This document shows positions 8,897-19,238 of a stretch of DNA of 64,000 nucleotides, piece after piece (the stretch's first letter is position 1; the number at the start of each line of letters is the position of its first letter). This DNA is from Flavicella sp. (lineage in GTDB: Bacteria > Bacteroidota > Bacteroidia > Flavobacteriales > Flavobacteriaceae). The translations under genes and the position numbers were made by a program. Below the pieces are notes generated by a model. That model was not told the DNA's origin and did not search any database. It saw nothing but the letters and a program-made list of their open reading frames with translations. Location: the NCBI RefSeq assembly GCF_029238425.1, contig NZ_JAQWGB010000101.1:1-64000 (forward strand), in the 5' to 3' direction.

Positions 8897-11596
8897 CTAA
8901 TAACTAAAATCAATAAATCTTAAAGAACCTGCAGGAACTGTCAGTTCAATGTTGTTTTTGACTTTAATTTTTTCATTCGAAAGGATATCAACAGCTGTTT
9001 TTGGTTGCTCTCCTTGGAACGAAATAATAGCATTTCTTTTACGAGGTTCTATATATCCTTGATCCATCAAAATGACCCTCACATGGTTTTTATCAATTCT
9101 AATAGCACTCCACGCAGCACCTTTTACAAGAATTGGTAATTGTGCCGCTCCCTCTGCTACGGTATTTTTAAAATAAGGAGTAAAATCCCCTGCAGACACA
9201 AACTCATTGTTTAATTTCCCTTTAACCCCATCACTAACGGTATAAGGAATTCCTTTTGCTTTCAATTGTTCCTCCATTTCTATAGGAGCTACAGGTACCA
9301 TTCCATTAGGTAATTCAGGGATGTAATTCAACCATCTATATTGAACTCCCAAGGCTATTTGAGAATAATCAGACTCTGGAATATTCGTTCCAGCCCAATG
9401 CATTTGAGCCACCGAAAACACCGCTTTATCATCTGATTTTTTATATTGTTTTAAAGAATGATGGTTGTCTATAGAATGTACCAAATGAGTATCTACATTT
9501 TCAATCAAATGCCATGAACCGATAGACAAAATATTTTCTTTTTCTACTATGGGTAAAACACCCGATTTCATCAGACCAAATAAAACATTTAAGCCAGGTT
9601 CTTCAGTAAAACTATTATCTGCCACTACACCATATCTTGCTCCATAAGCAGCCATCATAACCCCTTGTCTTAAATAAGGAGAAATTGAACGTTGTCCTCC
9701 AGGAGTTAAAGGTCTCCAACTAGTTGGGTTATCATCAATCAATCTCATTGCAAAGTCGTCAATATAACCCGCAGATAACATTCCTACACGTCCTGCTAAA
9801 TTGATATCTTGGGTTCTTGAACTGGTATCCTCAGAAGCCGGAACTAGTATATCATTGTATTTATTAGAGAAGAATAACTCTTGCCACAAGGGCAGTTTAT
9901 TTGTCAAAGACCAGAAAGTATTTTTATATCTAAAATATAATTTCGCATTATTATTGACACGAATTGCCTTTGCCAATCTTGGTACATATTCTCTCACAAA
10001 ATGCTGTACTCTTGGATCATCTACATTATCCATCTCTGCATATACAAAGCCTAAACAAGTGTTTGGAGCTACTTTTAAAATCTCTTCTAAAGTCTCAATT
10101 TGAATATAAAAAGGATCATTTCCATGACCTGCCCATAAGGTAAATGCTTGTCCTTCCATCTCATATGCTCTCGCCTTATTGACGATAGAAGCCCTAGAAT
10201 CTTTGTACTTACCTCTTTTATCCTTCTTTAGCGCAACATCTCCCATAATAGCAACTAAATGAGATCTATCCGTACTTTCTTTTGGAGATCTTTGGATCAC
10301 ATATTTTATATTGTTCCCTTTAAGATTATTTACCTTAGCGTCTACTTTTTTACCGGTAATCATCACCCATTCCTTGTCCGAAGGTGTTTGATACGATGGC
10401 ATTTTAAACTTTAGTAATTGGGCATATAGTTCATTAATATTATTGGCTACTTCCTCCATGGTTCCAATTGATTTTGGTTTGGTAGCCACATTCCAGTTAT
10501 TCTTATTTAAATTGTAAAAACAAACCGTGTTTCCTCCGTCCACTTCACCAGCACCAATCAATTGTTTCGATTCAGTATCTACAACAAAATCACTAAAAAC
10601 TAACTCTCCTGATTTAGCATATCGAGTACCTGTTTTTTGAAGTAGTTTCCCAGTTAAATCTAATTTATACAAGAAACCCCCATATTGAAACATGATTTCA
10701 TCTCTCACAGGAGCAAGAACTGTTCCTTTGGCATTCGCATAGCGTTGCAATTCTTTTCTCGTTCCTTTGAATCGAGTGATTTCTTGAAAATTGCCATCCA
10801 AACCAATTACTACTGGAATCCAACTTAAATCTCCAAAAAATGTAATATCCGATAAACCATCTTTATTCAAATCGGCAATTACAATTTCTGTAACCATCAT
10901 TTTAGATAATTCCTTTACCGATGATTTTTTATAACTCAATTCTTTTACAACTTCTTTGGTTGTAGCGTCTAAAATCCCCATAAATTCCCAACGAAATTTA
11001 TCATGCGTATACGACATCACAAAAAGAGACTCTGTGTTTTTATCTACAAAATTCCCGGATTCAATTTTTCGCACAGTTCCTTTGATATCAGTAGTTCCTA
11101 CAAGTTTTCCCTTAGTATCAATTTCATATAATTTATAATCATTTCCTCCGGCAAAGACTTGCACTTTCTTTTCGTTTTTTACAACGGCTATTTCTGAAAA
11201 ACGAACCTTGTGATCCGGTGTAAATTCCCAAAGTAAATCTCCATTGCTTTTGTAACAAAAAATGCTACCATTACCACTAGCTACTAATAGCTCATCATTT
11301 CCATCATTGGTAATATCTTTTGCTAGAATTTCAAACAAAACTCCTGGAACCTCCAGTTTGTTTTCCCATACTTTTTTTCCTTCTAAAGTATAACAACCAA
11401 CAGCATCACTTAAGGAAGATATATATATAAACTGCTTCCCATTTATTTGAGCAGATGCTACATTTCTAATATTTGTTATTTCGGTTGAAAAATTTTCATA
11501 CGACTTTCCTTTTCTGGCAATTGCATTTTGACATAAGCCTAAAAAGACGAAGGCAACACAAAACATTTTTAACCTTAAGATTTTACTTTTTCCCAT
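8897..11596 (-). CDS. Large secreted beta-propeller enzyme, candidate GH150 (lambda-carrageenase)-like; copy B
   Basis: Signal peptide; propeller repeats (DITNDGNDELLVASGNGSIFCYKSNGDLLWEF, DLNKDGLSDITFFGDLS); GHGNDPFYIQIET and DINLAGRVGMLSAG shared with copy A. Confidence 0.55.
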   Translation of the reverse strand: MGKSKILRLKMFCVAFVFLGLCQNAIARKGKSYENFSTEITNIRNVASAQINGKQFIYISSLSDAVGCYTLEGKKVWENKLEVPGVLFEILAKDITNDGNDELLVASGNGSIFCYKSNGDLLWEFTPDHKVRFSEIAVVKNEKKVQVFAGGNDYKLYEIDTKGKLVGTTDIKGTVRKIESGNFVDKNTESLFVMSYTHDKFRWEFMGILDATTKEVVKELSYKKSSVKELSKMMVTEIVIADLNKDGLSDITFFGDLSWIPVVIGLDGNFQEITRFKGTRKELQRYANAKGTVLAPVRDEIMFQYGGFLYKLDLTGKLLQKTGTRYAKSGELVFSDFVVDTESKQLIGAGEVDGGNTVCFYNLNKNNWNVATKPKSIGTMEEVANNINELYAQLLKFKMPSYQTPSDKEWVMITGKKVDAKVNNLKGNNIKYVIQRSPKESTDRSHLVAIMGDVALKKDKRGKYKDSRASIVNKARAYEMEGQAFTLWAGHGNDPFYIQIETLEEILKVAPNTCLGFVYAEMDNVDDPRVQHFVREYVPRLAKAIRVNNNAKLYFRYKNTFWSLTNKLPLWQELFFSNKYNDILVPASEDTSSRTQDINLAGRVGMLSAGYIDDFAMRLIDDNPTSWRPLTPGGQRSISPYLRQGVMMAAYGARYGVVADNSFTEEPGLNVLFGLMKSGVLPIVEKENILSIGSWHLIENVDTHLVHSIDNHHSLKQYKKSDDKAVFSVAQMHWAGTNIPESDYSQIALGVQYRWLNYIPELPNGMVPVAPIEMEEQLKAKGIPYTVSDGVKGKLNNEFVSAGDFTPYFKNTVAEGAAQLPILVKGAAWSAIRIDKNHVRVILMDQGYIEPRKRNAIISFQGEQPKTAVDILSNEKIKVKNNIELTVPAGSLRFIDFSY

Positions 11597-11749
11597 TATT
11601 TAAATTTAAGAAGATTTAAGTTCACTCTCATGAGCTCTTCAAAATAAATAGAAATCAAAAATAAAAATGTATGTGTCCGTATATGTATTGTAGTTCTTGA
11701 AAAATTATTATTGATCACAAATAATTTCTAACAATGGATGCAAATAAAA

Positions 11750-11784
11750 AACCTGAATCAATTATCTAGGATAATGATTCAGGT
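11750..11784 (-). terminator. Terminator downstream of the second sulfatase gene
   Basis: acctgaatca-attat ... ataatgattcaggt inverted repeat with A/T flanks. Confidence 0.65.
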
Positions 11785-11849
11785 TTTTTATTAAGTATTT
11801 AATATGATATTACTTCAATAATAAAGTAATAGATCTGTTTCAATTTGTA

Positions 11850-13322
11850 CTACAAATCTACTCCTGTTCCTTGTAATGAATTGTCATGACCCCACATAAT
11901 CAACCACGGATCTTTTGTTTCCAACTGGAATGCTCTCAGTTTCTTTTGCAACCTTTCCAAAGTAGCCTTATGTTTTTTATGAGATGCTAAATTATTCAAC
12001 TCATTAGGATCTGCCTCTAAATCAAATAATTCAAACTCGGGTCTAAACAAATAATCTTTTACTTTTTTCTCTCCAAACATTTCTCCATGCTCACGATAAA
12101 TCCCTTGCCAAGTAGATGCTGCCCATAAATCAGATGCAAATGGATAATCCAAACGCCAGGCTATATTCCAAATCAGCTTAAAGTTACCATCTCTTACCAC
12201 TCTCATCGGGTAGTACATGGTGATCTCATGAAAATTATGGGATGCATATACTTCGTTCCATCCAGATGGTTTTTCCGTGTCCAATACATTTTTAAATGAG
12301 CGTCCATGAAAGTTATTTTCCCCTACATCTACCTTTGCCATTTCTAAAATTGTGGGAGTTAAATCTGCCCAAGAAATCATAGCATCATTGGCGATTCCTT
12401 TTTTCGAAGTTGTTGGATCTTTTACGATACAAGGCAATTTAATTCCCGGTTCGTATACTGTAGTTTTAGCCCCTGGAAATGCCATTCCATTATCCGAAAT
12501 ATAAAACACTATCGTATTATCGGCTTTACCGGTTTCCTTTAACATTTTCATCAACTTCCCAAAACCTTGATCTATACGTGATACACTTTGGTAATATTGA
12601 GCGATTTCTTCTCTACTTTGCTTGGTATCAGGTAAAAAATCTGGAACCAAAACATCCTTTGGATTGTACACAACTGTTTCAACACCCTTGTACCCTTCTT
12701 TTTTATTTCCAAAAGTGTTTGGATCACTCCAAACTTCAGGCATAAAAGGCGCTCCCCTATGTGGATCATCCGTACAAAAATATAAGAAAAATGGTTTCTC
12801 AGAATTCAACACATCACCACATTGCTCTGCCATTTCTACTGTATTTCTAGGATCAGCATTTAAAACCGTTTCAAAATGATAAACTTTTTCTGGAGCTACA
12901 TGATATTTTCCAATTCTCGCCGTGGCATAACCACCTTCTGCAAGCAAAACGGGTAAAGACTTCACATGATCATAAGTACTGAAATGATGATAATCATGTA
13001 CATGTCCGTACGAACCTGTTGCATGTCCGAATTGCCCTGTTAGAATAACGGATCTGCTGGCGGCACAACTGGCACTGGTGCAATAGGCATTGTTAAAACG
13101 AACACCTTCCTTGGCTAACTTATCTAGATTGGGTGTTTTTATTATTGGATTCCCGTAACATCCTAAGGCATCGGTTCCGTGATCATCCGCAACAAATAAA
13201 ATAATATTTGGCTGACTTTTATTCGATGCTTTTACTGTTTCTTTTTTTTCATTGCAACTCTGAAAAACACAGGTCAATAACAAGACATAGCTTAACAAAA
13301 GAAGGCTTTTGGTTTTTTTCAT
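11850..13322 (-). CDS. S1-type sulfatase, predicted lipoprotein
   Basis: NIILFVADDHGTDALGCYGNP; CAASR active-site motif; lipobox-like VFQSC. ORF opens at 13391 but ATG at 13322 (MKKTKSLLLLSYVLLLTCVFQSC) fits a lipoprotein start. Confidence 0.88.
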   Translation of the reverse strand: MKKTKSLLLLSYVLLLTCVFQSCNEKKETVKASNKSQPNIILFVADDHGTDALGCYGNPIIKTPNLDKLAKEGVRFNNAYCTSASCAASRSVILTGQFGHATGSYGHVHDYHHFSTYDHVKSLPVLLAEGGYATARIGKYHVAPEKVYHFETVLNADPRNTVEMAEQCGDVLNSEKPFFLYFCTDDPHRGAPFMPEVWSDPNTFGNKKEGYKGVETVVYNPKDVLVPDFLPDTKQSREEIAQYYQSVSRIDQGFGKLMKMLKETGKADNTIVFYISDNGMAFPGAKTTVYEPGIKLPCIVKDPTTSKKGIANDAMISWADLTPTILEMAKVDVGENNFHGRSFKNVLDTEKPSGWNEVYASHNFHEITMYYPMRVVRDGNFKLIWNIAWRLDYPFASDLWAASTWQGIYREHGEMFGEKKVKDYLFRPEFELFDLEADPNELNNLASHKKHKATLERLQKKLRAFQLETKDPWLIMWGHDNSLQGTGVDL

Positions 13323-13447
13323 TTTTGGTTTTATTAATTTGATTTGGAATACTCCAAAAGGGTATCTATCTGTAAAGTAAACACATTTCAAGCAACATCT
13401 TGTTTTTAAGAATTTATTTGGTGTCTTTATCAGTACATTAACTTTAC

Positions 13448-16400
13448 CTAAGCATTATTTTGCGTTCCGCCCTCATCAAATTTCTTTTTCATTTCAGCAG
13501 CATATTTCCCAGGGGTAATATTAAATTTCTCTTTAAAAAGCTTGGCAAAATGGGTCCTACTTTTAAAACCAGTCATCACATATACCTCGTTCACAGAAAG
13601 TTTTTTCTGAATTAAAAACTCACCTGCTTTTTTCAAACGATATTCTTTTAACAATTCAAAAGGAGTTTGATTTGTCAAGGCCTTCACTTTTTGATAAAAA
13701 TGAGTTCTATTCAAGTATAATTCTTTTGCGAACAGATTCAAATCTAATTCTTGATTGTCAAGATTTTCTGCCATCAAATTATATAATTTTTCTAAAAATG
13801 CATTGTCATTTCTATTGTTGCTATTGTTTTCTTTGGTAAGCGGAATTCCAATCTCAAAACGCTCTCTTAATGTTTTTCGGTTTTGCAATAAAGACTCTGT
13901 TCTAGTAAGCAAGTGTTCCATATTAAAAGGTTTTTTAATATAGGCATCCGCACCATCCCTAATCCCCTGAATACGATCATCCCCTGTAGTACAAGCAGTT
14001 AATAATATCAGTGGAATATGACTTGTTTTTACGTCAGACTTTACATTTTTACACAACTCCAAACCATTCATTTCTGGCATCAAAAGATCTGTAATAATAA
14101 TATCTGGCCACTCTTCTTCCAGGGCATCAAACAACTCTTGACCGTTGCTAAATATTTTTACCGTAAAAAATTTAGATAAATTTTCTGAGACAAACATTCG
14201 CATCTCTAAGTTATCCTCTGCATAAAAAATAACAGCTTCAGAAATTTCTCTATCCAATTTGATATTAGAAATATTTTCATTGTTGATCAATTGCACGTTG
14301 GATTCATGCTCTTTCTCTGCAATAAGAATTACCTCTTCTCTTTGAATCTCATCCTCAGATGGCAAAGCTTTTACTATCGGTAACTGAACATTGATGGTTG
14401 TTCCTTTCCCAAAAACACTTTCTGCTCCAATATAACCATAATGCATTTCTACAAGACGCTTAGAAAAGGCCAATCCGATTCCTGACCCTCCTGTATAAAA
14501 ACTATGTTTTTTCTGAGATTGATAAAAACGCTCAAAAATATGACCTAAATCTTCCTCATCAATTCCTTTACCGGTATCTATAACGGAGATAATTAAATCC
14601 TTATCCTCGATTTTATAGTTTACAGAAATCGTATCCTCTGCCTTTGTATACTTAAAAGCATTATTTAGTAAATTATTAAAAACCTTTTCTAACTTATTAC
14701 GATCTGCAGAAACATAAATATTTTGACCTTCATTTTCTGAGATTAATTTTTTCTTTTCAATTTTAGCTTTAAATGCAAAATCGCTAATCAACTCATCAAT
14801 AAAAGTATTGAAAGAAAAATGCGTGTAATTCATTTTTAATTCATTGGCATCCGCACGTTGAAAATCATGTACCTGATCGACCAATTGCAACATTTTTTTG
14901 GATTGCCTTTGGATGATTCCCAATTTTTCTTTGATATCAATATTATTTTTAAACTGACTCAAAAGCAAATCAACTGGACCAGATATTAAAGTCAATGGTG
15001 TTTTAATTTCGTGAGAAATATTTGAGAAAAATCTAAGTTTCGCAGCATTCACTTCCTTCACCGCGTCCACTTCTAATTGTTCTATTTCTACTTTATGATT
15101 TAAAGATTGAATTTTTAAAACAATTTTCACAATGGCAAATACAGCCAAAGTTAACAGCAAGAAATATACCACAAAAGCCAAAGGTGTTTTCCAATATGGT
15201 GGAGAAATTATAATCTCCAATTCCTTAGGTTTAGACCAGGTTCCCATGGAATTAGAAGCCATTACGGAAAGCTTATAATCTCCAGGTTGCAAACCACTAT
15301 ATTGAATTATTCTTTGATCAGAAGCCACCACGATCCACTCCTCATTGATAGGTGATAATTTATATTTTAATTGGTAATTATTTGGAATGGAATAATGTAG
15401 TGAATTCAATTCTACAGAGAATACATTCTCGTCAAAATTTAGGTTTACCGCCTTGACTTTATCCAAACTTTTATCCAATAACACTCTATTGGCTATAGAA
15501 TCTCCAGGGGCTATAATTCTGTTAAAAAGTTTAAACTTTCCAAATTCTAGTTTTGGTAATTGCTCGTTTCTTGGCAGTTCATTTGGGTTGAAATAACAAA
15601 TCCCACTCAAACCAGAAAAAACAAATCTATCTTTTTGTAAACGTACTGAGGAGTAGGTAAAATCTTCAAACGGAAGACCATTTTCTTTTCTGTAATTTGT
15701 AAATCTATTATCCTTAGTATCAAATTTATTCAATCCAATATTCGTAGAAATCCATAGGTTATATTCTTCGTCATAAATAATACTCTTTACTACATTATTA
15801 GTAAGTCCGTCTTTTTCTGTAAAAGGTAAAAATTCTGGTTCTGTATCACTATGAATCACCTTACAAATCCCACCACCTTCGGTACCAATCCACAATTCAT
15901 CATTGGGCAACCTTACAATCGAAGTCACAAAGTTACTTGAAATCGAATGCTTTTTAGATTTATCAACTTTGTATTGCGTTACAGGCGCGTCTTCCAAAGA
16001 TTTTCCTCCAGACATTTCCAAACGATACAAGCCTCCAGAATCAGATCCCACCCACATAAAATCATACTTTGGGTCTTGATATACTTTTCTCACTAAAGTG
16101 ATATGATTATCAATAAAAAAAGGATTCTTATTGATTTCTTCAACCGATTCTACTTCAGCTCTTTCATTTAAATTTAATTTATAAACGTTATTTGCACAAC
16201 CTGCCCAAATATTTTTATCCTTGTCTTCTGTCAAATAAACAGGCTTAAATGATCTAGCAAAATCATAACCCTCTACTTCAATATTTTGAAGTTTATGAGT
16301 TCCATTTTTCACAAACATAAAGCCCATGTCTCCAGTAAATTTAATCCATAGATTCTCGCTAGAATCTAGAAAAATATTTGCCACACGTAATTTAGTTCTA

Positions 16401-17617
16401 TCTTTAAAATCAAAAGTCAAAGGTTCAAAGGAATGAGTTTCTGTATTGAACAAACCTACCCCACCTTTGTTAGCACTTGCATAAAAGCGAATGGAATCAT
16501 ACCCCGTCATATGCAACACCTCGGTAGTAAAAAGTCCGTGTTTATAGTTCATTTCTTCATTGAACTTTTTAAAAGAATTTTCCTTTAAATTAAATCTATA
16601 GACACCTCTATTGAAAGTGGCAACCCAGCATCCAAAATTTTCTGAAGCATACGTATCACTCACACGAATCAATCTGTTTTTTGTACTAAATTTTGTGACT
16701 TTTACTTTACCTCCATCAATTAGGGTATTTACATTATTGATATGTATAACTCCATCACTGGTAGTCCCTACCCAAAGATTCTCTAATTTATCTACGGAAA
16801 TGGTAACGATGTCATTTTCCTTTAAAAGACGTTTTACAAGCTTAAAAGAAACTGATCCGTTGGTTGATTTATAGCTCATTACGCGCAAACCATCCCCATT
16901 GGCAGCAACAAGAATACTATCATTTACCACCTTGTGCACCAGACTATTTCTTATTTCCTTTGGCGCCACCTTCTTAAAGGCACCTGTTTCTATATTCAGC
17001 AATATCAATCCAATATTTGATGAAAATAAATAATTGGCTTTGTCAAATTCACTCCCACCATAAAATTCAATATGTCGGTTAGAGAATTCCCTGATAGGAA
17101 TATATCTATTGTAAAGGCTATAATCTTTATTGAAGACTAAAACGCCATTTCCTTCGGTTGCGCAAATAATAAAATTCTTATCCTTACTAAAAATAATTCT
17201 CCTAACAATAGGACCATTGACACCATTTTTCACCAGTTTATTGGAATAGATTACCCTAAATTTTTCAGTGGCATAATCAAAAAGACTAATTCCTTGATCT
17301 GTACCTATCCAAATATTCCCATTGAAATCTTCACTAACACAACGCACTCTATTGCTTACCAGGTATTCTTTTTCAATGGTGTTTTTAAAACGTTCAAACT
17401 CATAACCATTATAACGGTTCAAACCATCATAGGTTCCGAACCACATATACCCCTTGGAATCTTCCAAAATAGAAGTCACCCCGTTATGAGCCAATCCGTC
17501 AGAAATAGTCAAATTCTGAGAATACTCAAGGGTCGATTTTTGGGAAAACCCAATAAAAACAAAAATAAAGAGTAGTAATTGAAAAACTCTTTTAAAATAT
17601 TTGGAGTTTAATTTCAT
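13448..17617 (-). CDS. Hybrid two-component system regulator (HTCS): Reg_prop propeller, Y_Y_Y, histidine kinase, receiver, AraC HTH
   Basis: GYMWFGTYDGLNRYNG repeats; FFSNISHEIKTPLTLI H-box; GSGIGLAFSKRLVEMH; DIIITDLLMPEMNGLEL receiver; C-terminal AraC HTH. Confidence 0.95.
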   Translation of the reverse strand: MKLNSKYFKRVFQLLLFIFVFIGFSQKSTLEYSQNLTISDGLAHNGVTSILEDSKGYMWFGTYDGLNRYNGYEFERFKNTIEKEYLVSNRVRCVSEDFNGNIWIGTDQGISLFDYATEKFRVIYSNKLVKNGVNGPIVRRIIFSKDKNFIICATEGNGVLVFNKDYSLYNRYIPIREFSNRHIEFYGGSEFDKANYLFSSNIGLILLNIETGAFKKVAPKEIRNSLVHKVVNDSILVAANGDGLRVMSYKSTNGSVSFKLVKRLLKENDIVTISVDKLENLWVGTTSDGVIHINNVNTLIDGGKVKVTKFSTKNRLIRVSDTYASENFGCWVATFNRGVYRFNLKENSFKKFNEEMNYKHGLFTTEVLHMTGYDSIRFYASANKGGVGLFNTETHSFEPLTFDFKDRTKLRVANIFLDSSENLWIKFTGDMGFMFVKNGTHKLQNIEVEGYDFARSFKPVYLTEDKDKNIWAGCANNVYKLNLNERAEVESVEEINKNPFFIDNHITLVRKVYQDPKYDFMWVGSDSGGLYRLEMSGGKSLEDAPVTQYKVDKSKKHSISSNFVTSIVRLPNDELWIGTEGGGICKVIHSDTEPEFLPFTEKDGLTNNVVKSIIYDEEYNLWISTNIGLNKFDTKDNRFTNYRKENGLPFEDFTYSSVRLQKDRFVFSGLSGICYFNPNELPRNEQLPKLEFGKFKLFNRIIAPGDSIANRVLLDKSLDKVKAVNLNFDENVFSVELNSLHYSIPNNYQLKYKLSPINEEWIVVASDQRIIQYSGLQPGDYKLSVMASNSMGTWSKPKELEIIISPPYWKTPLAFVVYFLLLTLAVFAIVKIVLKIQSLNHKVEIEQLEVDAVKEVNAAKLRFFSNISHEIKTPLTLISGPVDLLLSQFKNNIDIKEKLGIIQRQSKKMLQLVDQVHDFQRADANELKMNYTHFSFNTFIDELISDFAFKAKIEKKKLISENEGQNIYVSADRNKLEKVFNNLLNNAFKYTKAEDTISVNYKIEDKDLIISVIDTGKGIDEEDLGHIFERFYQSQKKHSFYTGGSGIGLAFSKRLVEMHYGYIGAESVFGKGTTINVQLPIVKALPSEDEIQREEVILIAEKEHESNVQLINNENISNIKLDREISEAVIFYAEDNLEMRMFVSENLSKFFTVKIFSNGQELFDALEEEWPDIIITDLLMPEMNGLELCKNVKSDVKTSHIPLILLTACTTGDDRIQGIRDGADAYIKKPFNMEHLLTRTESLLQNRKTLRERFEIGIPLTKENNSNNRNDNAFLEKLYNLMAENLDNQELDLNLFAKELYLNRTHFYQKVKALTNQTPFELLKEYRLKKAGEFLIQKKLSVNEVYVMTGFKSRTHFAKLFKEKFNITPGKYAAEMKKKFDEGGTQNNA

Positions 17618-17803
17618 AAAAAATTGCGCCTTGGTTAGGACTGTAAAACGGTATAAGCTACAATATTAAAAATAAAAAATGATTCTAAATTAATTTCAAT
17701 TCCTAATCACCTAAACTAACTAATGTATCAGCATTTAAAATCAACTTAATTTATTATTTTTATTTAATAAGCTGTCTCCTAAAACGCAAAAACCAAACCA
17801 AAC

Positions 17804-19237
17804 ATGAAATTTGCACTAGTTCAATATTATCTTATATTTCTGATTTCTTTCGTTTCATTCGATAGTTTGGCTCAGGGAAATTACAAACAAGAAAATTATG
17901 GTAACCGCTCTATTCTATTAAATGGAAATGTAACAGGGAGTGTTTCTGATTTAGGGTTGACCTATTATAACCCAGCGCGACTTGCTTTAGTGGATAATGT
18001 TGCTTTTTCCATAAATGCAAAAACCTACGAATTAAAACAGTTAGAATTGACCAATACTTTTGGAGAAAATGAAAAGATAAAAAACTCCAGCTTTCAAGGA
18101 CTTCCTTCTATGGTTGCCGGTACTTTTAAAATTCCTAGATGGGAAAAAAGTCATTTTGCTTATGCTTTTATTTCTAAATCCAGAGAGAATTCCTCTTTAA
18201 GTTATGAAACGGGATTGGTGTTGGATGAAATTCTTCCTGAATTTCCTGGTGATGAAATATTCATCGGTCGGGTAACCTTAAACAACTCTATTCGGGACGA
18301 GTGGATTGGGGGCTCCTGGGCCAGATTGATTAATGAGAAATTTAGCATTGGGGTGTCTGGATTTTTCTCTACCTACAAAAACACCGGAATTAGCGAACTT
18401 AACTACAATGCTCTTCATAGTAGTGATCAGGTTGCCAATTACAATAAAGAAATTTCCTATGCTGTGGATTCTTATGGTTTCTTCTGGAAAATTGGAGGGG
18501 CCTATCAAACAGAAAATCTAGAATTAGGTGTAAATATCACCCTTCCCTATTTGGAGGTTTCTACTTCAGGGAGTTTTATTTATAATGAGTTTTTAGCAGG
18601 GATTGGCTCTGGTGATGATATTTTTATTTATAATAATTTTTCAAACCTAAACGCAGAAAGAAAAACACCTCTTTCCGTTTCTTTTGGAGCAGGAATCCCT
18701 ATTGGGAAGCATAAAATACACTTGAACACCGAATGGAATAATGCGATAAAAAGCTATATGCCTATTGAAATCCCTCTCTTGGAGAGCGAACTTGGAACAG
18801 CACCCACTTTCTCTTTTGAGGAAGAGAGAAAAGCTGTCATAAATTATGGGATCGGAATTGAATATTATATCAGCCCAAAATTTAGCGGATTCTTAAGTTA
18901 TTCCTCTGATTATTCTTCCTTTGAAAAAAATGCTAATATTTACGACTTACTCTCAAGAGAGGAAACAGATGTAAATTTTAAAACTGACTTCAATCATTTT
19001 GGATTCGGTATCGATATGTCTATCAAAACAATTCAACTTATTTTAGGCGCTACTTATTCTTATAGTTCTTCAGAATTTGAACAGCCTGTTGATTTCCCTG
19101 GTTCCGACATAGAAAATGTAGAAAATCAGGTTTCAGGTTTACAACAATCTAGATGGCAGTTTGTTGTAGGGATTGAAATTCCATTTCTTCAAGATGAAAT
19201 TGACAAACGATGGAACAATATGTTAAACAACAAATAA
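17804..19237 (+). CDS. Outer-membrane beta-barrel-like protein (uncharacterised)
   Basis: Signal peptide ending SLAQG; alternating beta-strand pattern; DLGLTYYNPARLA. Confidence 0.6.
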   Translation: MKFALVQYYLIFLISFVSFDSLAQGNYKQENYGNRSILLNGNVTGSVSDLGLTYYNPARLALVDNVAFSINAKTYELKQLELTNTFGENEKIKNSSFQGLPSMVAGTFKIPRWEKSHFAYAFISKSRENSSLSYETGLVLDEILPEFPGDEIFIGRVTLNNSIRDEWIGGSWARLINEKFSIGVSGFFSTYKNTGISELNYNALHSSDQVANYNKEISYAVDSYGFFWKIGGAYQTENLELGVNITLPYLEVSTSGSFIYNEFLAGIGSGDDIFIYNNFSNLNAERKTPLSVSFGAGIPIGKHKIHLNTEWNNAIKSYMPIEIPLLESELGTAPTFSFEEERKAVINYGIGIEYYISPKFSGFLSYSSDYSSFEKNANIYDLLSREETDVNFKTDFNHFGFGIDMSIKTIQLILGATYSYSSSEFEQPVDFPGSDIENVENQVSGLQQSRWQFVVGIEIPFLQDEIDKRWNNMLNNK

Positions 19238-19238
19238 G

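Noticed and set aside
4665-11596. Propeller proteins as PQQ-dependent dehydrogenases
   Set aside because: Only the N-terminal part is propeller-like; no PQQ dehydrogenase signature was noticed, and the large conserved C-terminal half fits a polysaccharide-active enzyme better.
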